A stretch of 64,000 nt of DNA from Phenylobacterium zucineum HLK1 (GTDB lineage: Bacteria; Pseudomonadota; Alphaproteobacteria; Caulobacterales; Caulobacteraceae). The DNA lies in the NCBI RefSeq assembly GCF_000017265.1, contig NC_011144.1, positions 2,644,001-2,708,000 on the forward strand, in the 5' to 3' direction. Numbering within the stretch: the first letter of the stretch is position 1; every line of letters begins with the position of its first letter. The notes under the pieces are model-generated. The model made no database searches, had not been told where the DNA came from, and saw nothing but the letters and a program-made list of their open reading frames with translations. The translations under genes were made by a program, and so were the position numbers. Below are positions 51,712 to 59,612 of the stretch, in pieces.

Positions 51712-51749
51712 AACCTTTGCGAATAGGTCGGTGATGTCTCGCCTTTGAC
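51708..51749 (-). promoter_or_regulatory. Two-part operator, copy D (lysR start region)
   Basis: On the minus strand GTCAAAGGC (51749-51741), 13 bp, then CCTATTCGCAAAGGTTATGG (51727-51708). The dyad overlaps the lysR start codon, suggesting autoregulation. Confidence 0.68.
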
Positions 51750-51855
51750 GAATATACACCGACTGCGTAGCGTCAAGCCGTGCAGCCTCATCCGCCGGGA
51801 TGGTGTCCGTCAGCTCCTCTTTCCGCCCGCATGCGCACCCTTCAGGCGCCAGCGG

Positions 51856-53157
51856 TCAGTGACCGTGACGGCCGTCCTCGTCACGGCCGCCGCGGTCTTG
51901 CCCGAGCTCATCGCAGATCGCGCGGGTAAGCTGGCCAAGCTCGTCATCCGACATGACGAACGCCGGCGTGAGGTAGACCACCTTTCCAAACGGGCGGATC
52001 CAGACCCCGCGTTCGGCGAATCGCCGGCAGAGCGCGCCCGCGTCGGCCGCACGCTCGAGTTCGACGACGCCGATCGCGCCGAGCACCCGAACGTCCACGA
52101 CTCCGTCAGCGGCTCGACATGGTTCAAGGCCCGCCTTCAGGCCGGCTGATACCCGCGCCACATTGGCGAGCCAGTCGCCGTCTTCGAACAGATCGAGCGA
52201 AGCGTTCGCGGCCGCACAGGCCAGCGGGTTGGCCATGTAGGTGGGGCCGTGCATGAGGGCGGCGCCCGTGTCATCGGACCAGAAGGCTTCGAAGACCCGC
52301 CGCGACGCCACGGCCGCCGACAGCGGCAGCGTCCCGCCGGTGAGCGCCTTCGACAGCGTAATGATGTCCGGAGTGACGCCGGACCCGGCGCAGGCGAACA
52401 GGTCTCCGGTGCGCCCGAACCCGGTGAAGATCTCGTCGAAGATCAGCAGGACGTCATGGCGATCGGCCAGGCGCCTGAGCCTGCGCAGGACGTCGTCATG
52501 GTGGAACAGCATGCCGCCCGCGCCCTGCACGCGCGGCTCGACCAGGATCGCGGCGATGTCGCGACCGTGCGCCGACAGCTCACGATCGAGCTCGGCCTCG
52601 GATGCGTCGTCTTTCGGCAGATGGGCGATCACCTGTGAGGGCAGCACGCCGGCGAACAGTCCGTGCATCCCCTCTTCGGGATCGCACACCGTCATCGTCG
52701 CCAGGGTGTCGCCGTGATAGCCGCCAAAGAACGACAGGAAGCGCGTCCGGCCGGCGACCCCGCGGTTGATCCAGTACTGCAGCGCCATCTTCATGGCGAT
52801 CTCGACGGCGACGGAACCGGATTCGGCGAAGAAGACGTGGTCCAGCTCGCCTGGGAGGAGCGCCGCCAGCCGCTCGGCGAGCACATAGGCGGGCTCATGC
52901 GCGAGGCCGCCAAACATCACATGCGGGGCCCGCTCCAGCTGCCGCGCGACGGCCGCCCGGATGTGCGGATGATTGTAGCCGTGACAGGCCGTCCACCAGG
53001 AGGCGACGCCATCGACGAGGACCCGGCCGTCCTCGAGCACGATCTGCGCGCCCTGGGTCCGGGCCACCGGCAAAGGCGGGGGCGCGGTCTTCATCTGGCA
53101 GTAGGGACGCCAGACATGCGGCGCGCCGCGTTCGTACCAGCCAGGCCTGTCGTTCAT
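51856..53157 (-). CDS. bioA: Adenosylmethionine-8-amino-7-oxononanoate aminotransferase
   Basis: PLP enzyme converting KAPA to DAPA in biotin synthesis, with SAM as amino donor. The 433-residue class III aminotransferase has the BioA-specific opening HVWRPYCQMKTAPPPLPV and LVDGVASWWTACHGYNHP. PLP contacts are FFGGYHGDTL and LLIFDEIFTGFGRTG, and the PLP Lys is in ITLSKALTGG. HGPTYMANPLACAAANASLDL is also diagnostic. Divergent from bioF across a 50-bp gap. Confidence 0.95.
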   Translation of the reverse strand: MNDRPGWYERGAPHVWRPYCQMKTAPPPLPVARTQGAQIVLEDGRVLVDGVASWWTACHGYNHPHIRAAVARQLERAPHVMFGGLAHEPAYVLAERLAALLPGELDHVFFAESGSVAVEIAMKMALQYWINRGVAGRTRFLSFFGGYHGDTLATMTVCDPEEGMHGLFAGVLPSQVIAHLPKDDASEAELDRELSAHGRDIAAILVEPRVQGAGGMLFHHDDVLRRLRRLADRHDVLLIFDEIFTGFGRTGDLFACAGSGVTPDIITLSKALTGGTLPLSAAVASRRVFEAFWSDDTGAALMHGPTYMANPLACAAANASLDLFEDGDWLANVARVSAGLKAGLEPCRAADGVVDVRVLGAIGVVELERAADAGALCRRFAERGVWIRPFGKVVYLTPAFVMSDDELGQLTRAICDELGQDRGGRDEDGRHGH

Positions 53158-53185
53158 GGGCTCAGGATCCTTTGGAATTGCGCTG

Positions 53186-53202
53186 GTTTACGTAGGGTAA
53201 GC
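53186..53202. promoter_or_regulatory. Inverted repeat in the bioA-bioF divergent promoter
   Basis: GTTTAC-N5-GTAAGC is a near-perfect dyad occupying much of the 50-bp gap between the divergent bioA and bioFD starts. It does not match the TTATCTATAA-type BioR box. A repressor acting on both directions is plausible but unidentified. Confidence 0.45.
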
Positions 53203-53207
53203 TCATT

Positions 53208-54368
53208 ATGCCAGCGCCGATGGACAGCCTTGCCGCCTTCGCCACGGACAAGCTCGCGGCTCTTGAGAGCCAAAGTCTCCGGCGCAGGCTGCGGCCGACG
53301 CGCCGGACGGACGGAGTCTGCGTGGAGCGCGGGGGCCGGCGCCTCGTCTCCTTCTCCTGCAATGACTATCTCGGCCTCAGCCACCACCCCGCGGTGAAGG
53401 CTGCTGCCGCGGCGGCGATTGAATCCGAAGGGCTCGGCGCGGGCGCGTCCCGCCTGGTGACGGGGGACAATCCCCTGCTCGCCACGCTTGAACGACGGCT
53501 CGCCGCGCTGAAGGGCGCAGAGGCCGCCTGCGTCTTCGGGTCGGGCTACCTGGCCAACCTCGGCATCATCCCGACCTTCATGGGCGCGGGCGACATTGTC
53601 CTCGTGGATGAGCTCGCCCATGCCTGCATCTGGGGCGGCGCGCGTCTGAGCGGGGCTCAGGTCATCAGCTTCAGGCACAACGACGTCGACGACCTCACGG
53701 GAAAGCTGGCCGCGGCGCGGGGCTCCGCCCGGCGGGCGCTCGTGGCCACGGATGGCGTCTTTTCGATGGATGGCGACATCGCGCCGCTCGACGACATCTC
53801 ACGGACCGCGCAGGCCTGGGACGCCTGGCTGCTCGTGGACGATGCGCATGGCCTGGGGGTCGTGGGGGGCGGCGTCGGCGTAGGGGCCCTTTTTCCCTCG
53901 GCCAGGATCGACCTGTCCATGGGCACGCTCTCCAAGGCGCTCGGCGCATACGGCGCTTATGTGTGCGCTGCGCAGCCAGTCATCGATCTCATCAAGTCGC
54001 GGACGCGGACCGTGGTCTACACAACCGCCCTGCCCCCCGCCGTGGCGGCGGGCGCGCTGGCGGCCCTCGACATCATCATCACCGAGCCCAAGCGGGTCGC
54101 CGCGCCCCGGCTGCGGGCGCGACGCCTCACCAGATCGCTCGGCCTGCCGACGGCGGAGAGCGCGATCGTCCCGATCGTGCTCGGCGACGCCGAAACGGCG
54201 CTGGCCGCGGCCGCGGACCTGGAGCGCCAGGGCCTGCTCGCCGTCGCCATCCGGCCGCCGACCGTTCCGGCCAACACCGCGCGGCTGCGCATCGCCTGCA
54301 GCGCCCTGCACACCGAAAGCCAGATCGATGACCTGGCGGCCGCGCTTCAGCCCTGGATGCAGGCATGA
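53208..54368 (+). CDS. bioF: 8-amino-7-oxononanoate synthase
   Basis: PLP-dependent condensation of pimeloyl thioester with L-alanine to KAPA. The 386-residue protein shows VSFSCNDYLGLSHHPAV, GAGASRLVTGDNPLLATLERRLAALKGAEAACVFGSGYLAN, DDAHGLGVVGGGVG and the PLP-Lys region MGTLSKALGAYGAYVC, all diagnostic of BioF-type alpha-oxoamine synthases. Overlaps bioD by 4 bp. Confidence 0.95.
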   Translation: MPAPMDSLAAFATDKLAALESQSLRRRLRPTRRTDGVCVERGGRRLVSFSCNDYLGLSHHPAVKAAAAAAIESEGLGAGASRLVTGDNPLLATLERRLAALKGAEAACVFGSGYLANLGIIPTFMGAGDIVLVDELAHACIWGGARLSGAQVISFRHNDVDDLTGKLAAARGSARRALVATDGVFSMDGDIAPLDDISRTAQAWDAWLLVDDAHGLGVVGGGVGVGALFPSARIDLSMGTLSKALGAYGAYVCAAQPVIDLIKSRTRTVVYTTALPPAVAAGALAALDIIITEPKRVAAPRLRARRLTRSLGLPTAESAIVPIVLGDAETALAAAADLERQGLLAVAIRPPTVPANTARLRIACSALHTESQIDDLAAALQPWMQA

Positions 54369-55069
54369 GCCGTTACTTTGTGGCCGGGTCCCATACGGAT
54401 GTCGGCAAGACCTTCGTCAGCTGTCAGCTGATCCGCGCCGAACGGGCGGCGGGCCGAAGCGCGACCGCCTTCAAGCCGGTTCTGAGCGGCTTCGATCCTG
54501 ACCGCGCGGAGGCCAGCGACGCCGGCCAGCTTCTCGAGGCGCTCGGGGAGCCGGTGACGTCCACCCGTCTGGACCGGATCTCGCCCCTGCGCTTCATCGC
54601 CCCCCTGGCGCCGCCCTCGGCGGCAAGGCTCGAGGGCGTTGTCCTCACCCGAGACAGGCTCCTCACGCTCTCGAACGCCTGGCTGTCGAGAACGGACGCG
54701 GACCTGAACCTGCTGGAAGGCGCCGGCGGGGTGATGTCGCCGATCGCCGAAGACGCCACCAACCTCGACCTGATGACGGGTCTGGGCCTGCCGGTGATCC
54801 TGGTCGGCGGCTCCTACCTTGGGGCGATCAGCCATACGCTCACCGCACTGGAAGTACTGCGCACGCGCAGCCTGACCATCGCCGCGGTCGTCGTGTCCCA
54901 GTCAGCCGATCCGGAAGCGCCGGACTTCGCCGAGACGGTCGAACTCACCCGTCAGCATGCCGGAGGCGTTCCGATCTTCGCGGCGCCCCGCAACGGTCAT
55001 GCTGCGTGGGCTTCGGCATTGACCGAGGCCCTGGCCGCCCGGCGACGGCTGAGGACCAGCGCAGCCTGA
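54365..55069 (+). CDS. bioD: ATP-dependent dethiobiotin synthetase
   Basis: Closes the ureido ring of dethiobiotin from DAPA, CO2 and ATP. The 234-residue P-loop protein has YFVAGSHTDVGKTFVSCQL (Walker A) at the N-terminus, the conserved FKPVLSGFD, and LLEGAGGVMSPIAEDATNLDLMTGLGLPVILVGGSYLGAISHTLTALEVL. ATGA overlap with bioF. No bioB follows in this window. Confidence 0.94.
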   Translation: MSRYFVAGSHTDVGKTFVSCQLIRAERAAGRSATAFKPVLSGFDPDRAEASDAGQLLEALGEPVTSTRLDRISPLRFIAPLAPPSAARLEGVVLTRDRLLTLSNAWLSRTDADLNLLEGAGGVMSPIAEDATNLDLMTGLGLPVILVGGSYLGAISHTLTALEVLRTRSLTIAAVVVSQSADPEAPDFAETVELTRQHAGGVPIFAAPRNGHAAWASALTEALAARRRLRTSAA

Positions 55070-55101
55070 CGCAAGCCAGCGACGCTGGAGCCTCCGGCCG
55101 A

Positions 55102-55581
55102 TCAGCGCCGCGTTGAAGGCTCGAGCAGCGGGGCGTCGCGCGCAAGAAACGTGTTCAGTACGAAGCTCGACTGAATGTGCGCGATCCCCGGAATCTGGGT
55201 CAGCCGGTCCAGCAGAGACCGGTAGTGTTCCATGTCACGGACATAGGCGTGCAGGAGGTAATCCTGCGTGCCGCTCATGAGGTGACCGCTCATCACCTCG
55301 GGCAGATCCGCGACCGCCCTCTCGAGCCCCGCCAGAGCGCTTGCAACCTGCCGCTCCATGGTGACGGACACGAAGACCGGCATCTCGCCGATCAGCCGGG
55401 TGACATCGAGATGCGCGCCATATCCACGGATGACGCCCGCCTCCTCCATCTGCCGCACGCGCCGCATTGTCGGCGTCACTGAGAGGCCGACTTCCTCTGC
55501 GAGGTCGCTCCAGGTGATGCGCCCATCCCGAATGAGCGCATTCAGGATCCGCGTGTCGATCGCGTCGAGTTTTGTCGCCAT
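55102..55581 (-). CDS. Lrp/AsnC-family transcriptional regulator
   Basis: 159 residues with the standard Lrp layout: HTH (KLDAIDTRILNALIRDGRITWSDLAEEVGLSVTPTMRRVRQMEEAGVIRGYGAHLD) and RAM domain (SGTQDYLLHAYVRDMEHYRSLLDRLTQIPGIAHIQSSFVL). ATG 55581 chosen; an in-frame TTG three codons earlier is less likely. Divergent from the indolepyruvate ferredoxin oxidoreductase gene, so it probably controls it in response to an aromatic or branched amino acid. Confidence 0.92.
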   Translation of the reverse strand: MATKLDAIDTRILNALIRDGRITWSDLAEEVGLSVTPTMRRVRQMEEAGVIRGYGAHLDVTRLIGEMPVFVSVTMERQVASALAGLERAVADLPEVMSGHLMSGTQDYLLHAYVRDMEHYRSLLDRLTQIPGIAHIQSSFVLNTFLARDAPLLEPSTRR

Positions 55582-55702
55582 GACTTTCAACTATTCCGAA
55601 GCTGAAACGTGGCGGGTTTCACCACGGATTGGCCGAGGTGGCGAGAACTTTGGTCGGAAACCCTCGCGGAGCGTAGGGCAAACTGCAGGCATGGAGCCTG
55701 CC

Positions 55703-58700
55703 ATGACCACCAAGCGCATCACCAGTCTGGACGCGATCTATAACGCCGAGGACGGCCCGACCTTCATGACCGGCATCCAGGCCCTTGTGCGCCTCCCGCT
55801 CATGCAGCGTCGCCTCGACCGGCTGCGTGGCCTGAACACCGCAGGCCTGGTGTCCGGCTATCGCGGCTCCCCGCTGGGCGCCTACGACCAGCAACTCTGG
55901 AAGGCCTCGAGACATCTCGCGGCCCACGACGTCACCTTCCTGCCCGGGCTCAATGAAGATCTCGCCGCCACCGCGCTGTGGGGCGCCCAGATCCACCGGG
56001 CCTATGGCGACACGCGCGTCGATGGCGTCTTCGGCGTCTGGTACGGCAAGGGCAACGGCGTAGACCGCTGCGGCGACGTCTTCCGCATGGCCAACATGAT
56101 GGGCGCGTCCGCCCTGGGCGGAGTCCTGGCCGTGGGCGGGGACGACCATGCCGCCCAGTCCTCCATCTTCCCGCACCAGACGGACGGCATCTTCCAGGCC
56201 GTCATGATGCCGGTCCTGCAGCCGGCCGATGTTTCGGAGATCCTCTCCCTGGGCCTGGCGGGCCTCGAGCTGTCGCGCTTCAGCGGCCTCTGGGTGGGCT
56301 TCAAGACCATCGCCGAGGTGGTCGAAAGCGCCGCCAGCTTCGAACTGCCCGCGGCAGATCCCGGATTCGTTCGCCCGGCCACGCTGGCGCCCGCGCACGG
56401 CCTGAACTGGGACCCGGGTCTCGCCTGGCCTGCTCAGCGGGCCGAGTACGAGCGGCGCGCGGTCGAGGAGCGGCTGCCGGCGGCGATCGGCTGGGCGATC
56501 GCCAACCGTATCGACCGTCCGGTGATGACCGCGCGACGCCGCGACCTCTGCGTCGTCACCGTGGGCAAGGCCCACCAGGATGTGATGCAGGCGCTGCACG
56601 ATCTGGGCATTGGCGGGGCTGAAGCCGAGGCCATCGGTCTGTCCATCTACAAGGTCGCCATGAGCTGGCCTCTGGCCGCCGAGCCGCTGATCGCCTTCGC
56701 TGACGGCGCACGCGAAATTTTGGTGGTCGAAGAGAAGGCGGCGGTGGTGGAGGAGCAGCTCAAGGCCGCCCTCTTCAACCGATCCGGGCCGCGAGCAAAG
56801 ATCAGCGGCAAGACCGATCCAGAGGGCCGGCCGCTGCTGCCGCAGACGGGCGAGTTCAACGCCAGCCTCGTGGCCGAGGTTCTCGCCGCCCGGCTTGGCG
56901 ATGGCGAGGCGATCGGTCTTGCGGACCGCCTGGCGGCGCTGCGCAGCCGCAGGCGCTCCGCCGAGATCGTGCCCTTCCCGGCCCGCAAGCCGTTCTTCTG
57001 TTCCGGCTGCCCGCACAATACGTCGACGAAGACGCCGGATGGCTCGATCTCGGGCGGCGGCATCGGCTGCCACGTGATGGCCGTGTCTCAGCCGGCGCTG
57101 AAGACCTCGACCTTCAGCCAGATGGGCGGTGAAGGCCTGCAGTGGGTGGGCGCAGCGCCCTTCTCCAGGACCGGCCACATCTTCCAGAATCTCGGCGACG
57201 GCACCTACCAGCATAGCGGGCTGCTGGCGATCCGCGCCGCGATCGCGGCCAGGTCGAACATCACCTACAAGATCCTCTACAACGACGCCGTGGCGATGAC
57301 CGGCGGCCAGCCCGCCGAAGGATCGCTGGCGCCGGAGAAGATCCTCGCCCAGCTGGTCGCGGAAGGGGTGGAGGACGTGCGGCTGGTCAGCGACGACGCC
57401 GCACGCTGGCGCGGCGCGAGCCTTCCCCAGAGCGTGCGCATTCACGACCGGGATGACCTGGACGCGGTCCAGCGCGAGCTGCGGGAAACTCCGGGCGTCA
57501 CCGCGATCCTCTACGAGCAGACCTGCGCGGCTGAGAAGCGGCGCCGGCGCAAGCGCGGCGCCTTCCCTGATCCGGACCGCCGCCTGTTCATCAACCCCCG
57601 GGTCTGCGAGGGCTGCGGGGACTGCTCGGTGCAGTCGAACTGCATCGCCGTCGAGCCCCTCCAGACCGAGTTCGGGCGCAAGCGCCGCATCAACCAGTCG
57701 AGCTGCAACAAGGACTTCTCCTGCGTCAAAGGCTTCTGCCCGAGCTTCGTCGAGATCGAAGGCGCCAGGGTCCGCAAGCCGGACGCCGCCGCCGTCCGGG
57801 CCTTCGAAGCCGAGCGCTTCCCGACCCTGCCTGAGCCGACGCGCCTTTCGCAGTCGGACGTCTGGAACATCTATGTCGCCGGAATCGGCGGCCTGGGCGT
57901 CCTCACCGTGGGCGCCCTCCTCGGCACGGCGGCGCACCTGGACGGCAAGGCGGCGACGGTCCTGGACTTCACCGGTCTTGCGCAGAAGAACGGCGCCGTC
58001 GTCAGCCAGGTGCGCATCGCGCCCGAGCCCGGCGACATCGCCGCGGTCCGGATCGGACCTGGCGAGATCGACCTGATGATCGGCGCCGACGCCGTGGTCG
58101 CGGCCGGTGCCGACGGCCTCGCCAAGCTTGGCCGAGGCCGCAGCGCGGTCGTCCTCAACACGGACGAGAGTCCGACTGCGGACGCGGTCACCGATCGCGA
58201 CGCCGCCCTGCCGATGGCGGCCATGACCAGGACCCTGCTGTCCCGGGCCGGCGAGCGAGGCTTCTCACTCTCGGCGACCCGGATCGCCCAGGGCCTGTTC
58301 GGCGACAGCGTGCCGGCGAACATCTTCCTGGTCGGCTACGCCTGGCAACAGGGCCTGATCCCGGTCTCCGCGAGCGCCTTTGAAGCCGCCATCGAAGCCA
58401 ATGGCGCGGCCGTGGAGCTGAACCGGCGGGCGTTCGCCTGGGGACGGCTCGCGGCCGTGGATCTCGCCGCCGTGGAGCGGGCCGCAGGTCTCGCGATGGC
58501 TCCTGCGAACGCAGCGCCGGAGAGCCTCGACGACCTCATCGCCCGCCGTGCGGGGGATCTCACCGCCTACCAGAACGGCGGGTACGCGCGTCGTTATCTC
58601 GAGCTCGTCGAGCGCGCGCACGAGGCCACCCGCGCCTTCGGCCCCGCAGGAGAGGATTTCGTCCGCGCGGTCGCGGTCAACGCCTACAAGCTGATGGCCT

Positions 58701-59176
58701 ATAAGGACGAGTATGAGGTGGCGCGCCTCTATTCCGAACCGGAGTTCCGGCAGGCGCTGGCGGGTCAGTTCTCCGACTCCAGACGGGTCTCCGTCTGGCT
58801 CGCACCGCCGCTGCTGTCCCGCACCGACCCGCGGACCGGCCGCCCGGCCAAGCGCAGGTTCGGGCCCTGGGTGTTCACGGCCTTCGCGGCCCTCGCTCGT
58901 CTCAAGAGCCTGCGGGGCACGTGGGCCGATCCTTTCGGATACACCGAAGAGCGGAAGAACGAGCGGCGCCTGGCGGCCGCCTACGATCGCGATATCCGTG
59001 AGCTGTCCGCCCGTCTGACGCGGCAGACGCTCCCGGCCGCCACGGAATTCGCCAGCCTGCCGCAGGGCGTGCGGGGGTTCGGCCCGGTAAAGGCCAAAGC
59101 CATGGCGGCGTACGAGGCCCGTCGCGCCGAACTCCTGGCGCAGCTTGTCGCCGCGCCCATTGAGCAGGCCGCCTGA
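55703..59176 (+). CDS. Fused indolepyruvate ferredoxin oxidoreductase (IorA-IorB type)
   Basis: 1157-residue single-chain 2-oxoacid:ferredoxin oxidoreductase, decarboxylating aryl- or branched-chain 2-oxoacids to acyl-CoA. The N-terminal pyrimidine-binding domain (about 1-330) includes VSGYRGSPLGAYDQQLW. A thiamine diphosphate domain has GCPHNTSTKTPDGSISGGGIGCHVMA and ILYNDAVAMTGGQPAEG. Fe-S cysteines are CEGCGDCSVQSNC. The gamma domain VAGIGGLGVLTVGALLGTAAHLDGK and a DUF6537-like C-terminus complete the chain. ATG 55703 has GGAG 6 nt upstream. It works downstream of a transaminase. Confidence 0.93.
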   Translation: MTTKRITSLDAIYNAEDGPTFMTGIQALVRLPLMQRRLDRLRGLNTAGLVSGYRGSPLGAYDQQLWKASRHLAAHDVTFLPGLNEDLAATALWGAQIHRAYGDTRVDGVFGVWYGKGNGVDRCGDVFRMANMMGASALGGVLAVGGDDHAAQSSIFPHQTDGIFQAVMMPVLQPADVSEILSLGLAGLELSRFSGLWVGFKTIAEVVESAASFELPAADPGFVRPATLAPAHGLNWDPGLAWPAQRAEYERRAVEERLPAAIGWAIANRIDRPVMTARRRDLCVVTVGKAHQDVMQALHDLGIGGAEAEAIGLSIYKVAMSWPLAAEPLIAFADGAREILVVEEKAAVVEEQLKAALFNRSGPRAKISGKTDPEGRPLLPQTGEFNASLVAEVLAARLGDGEAIGLADRLAALRSRRRSAEIVPFPARKPFFCSGCPHNTSTKTPDGSISGGGIGCHVMAVSQPALKTSTFSQMGGEGLQWVGAAPFSRTGHIFQNLGDGTYQHSGLLAIRAAIAARSNITYKILYNDAVAMTGGQPAEGSLAPEKILAQLVAEGVEDVRLVSDDAARWRGASLPQSVRIHDRDDLDAVQRELRETPGVTAILYEQTCAAEKRRRRKRGAFPDPDRRLFINPRVCEGCGDCSVQSNCIAVEPLQTEFGRKRRINQSSCNKDFSCVKGFCPSFVEIEGARVRKPDAAAVRAFEAERFPTLPEPTRLSQSDVWNIYVAGIGGLGVLTVGALLGTAAHLDGKAATVLDFTGLAQKNGAVVSQVRIAPEPGDIAAVRIGPGEIDLMIGADAVVAAGADGLAKLGRGRSAVVLNTDESPTADAVTDRDAALPMAAMTRTLLSRAGERGFSLSATRIAQGLFGDSVPANIFLVGYAWQQGLIPVSASAFEAAIEANGAAVELNRRAFAWGRLAAVDLAAVERAAGLAMAPANAAPESLDDLIARRAGDLTAYQNGGYARRYLELVERAHEATRAFGPAGEDFVRAVAVNAYKLMAYKDEYEVARLYSEPEFRQALAGQFSDSRRVSVWLAPPLLSRTDPRTGRPAKRRFGPWVFTAFAALARLKSLRGTWADPFGYTEERKNERRLAAAYDRDIRELSARLTRQTLPAATEFASLPQGVRGFGPVKAKAMAAYEARRAELLAQLVAAPIEQAA

Positions 59177-59188
59177 GACGGCCGGAGG

Positions 59189-59220
59189 CGACGCGCCGGC
59201 GCACACGCGCCGGCGCGTCG
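59189..59220. terminator. Strong hairpin between convergent genes, followed by poly-C
   Basis: A perfect 14-bp stem (59189-59202 with 59207-59220; loop ACAC) starts 13 bp after the ferredoxin oxidoreductase stop and lies before the convergent SWIB stop. It is followed on the plus strand by 12 consecutive C residues instead of T residues. Confidence 0.75.
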
Positions 59221-59252
59221 CCCCCCCCCCCCGGCCCGGGTGGGCTGCGATC

Positions 59253-59510
59253 TTACTTCAGGTGCCCGGAGAGATGCTTGCTCATCTCGAACATCGAGAC
59301 ACGGTCCTTGCCGCCGAAGATCGGCTTCAGCTTCGCGTCGGCGACGATCTCGCGCTTGTTCTGCGGGTTCTGCAGCCTGTTGGTCTTGATGTAGTCCCAC
59401 ACGCGCGAGACGGTTTCACCGCGGGACAGCTGACCGGCGCCGACGATCTGGGCGAGTTCGGCTGAGGGGGTGAGAGGCTTCTGCAGCGCGTTGGTCGTGG
59501 CCTTGGCCAT
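59253..59510 (-). CDS. SWIB/MDM2 domain protein
   Basis: 85 residues forming one SWIB domain (LTPSAELAQIVGAGQLSRGETVSRVWDYIKTNRLQNPQNKREIVADAKLKPIFGGKDRVSMFEMSKHLSGHL). Small SWIB proteins of this kind occur in alphaproteobacteria and Chlamydia. The role is unknown; a chromatin-like or DNA-topology function has been proposed for the Chlamydia fusion proteins. Good RBS (GGAGACA) before the ATG. Confidence 0.92.
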   Translation of the reverse strand: MAKATTNALQKPLTPSAELAQIVGAGQLSRGETVSRVWDYIKTNRLQNPQNKREIVADAKLKPIFGGKDRVSMFEMSKHLSGHLK

Positions 59511-59612
59511 TGATGTGTCTCCTGTCCAGACCGCAGGTTTCGGCGAGTCGCCGCGGCCGGAAAGCCGGGCCGTAGCGTTGCGTCCGCGGGCCTGCCTCGC
59601 CTAGGCTCCGGT

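Noticed and set aside
55619-57937. 772-codon minus-strand frame across the ferredoxin oxidoreductase gene
   Set aside because: Antisense shadow of an unambiguous enzyme; no domain, no RBS, biased composition.
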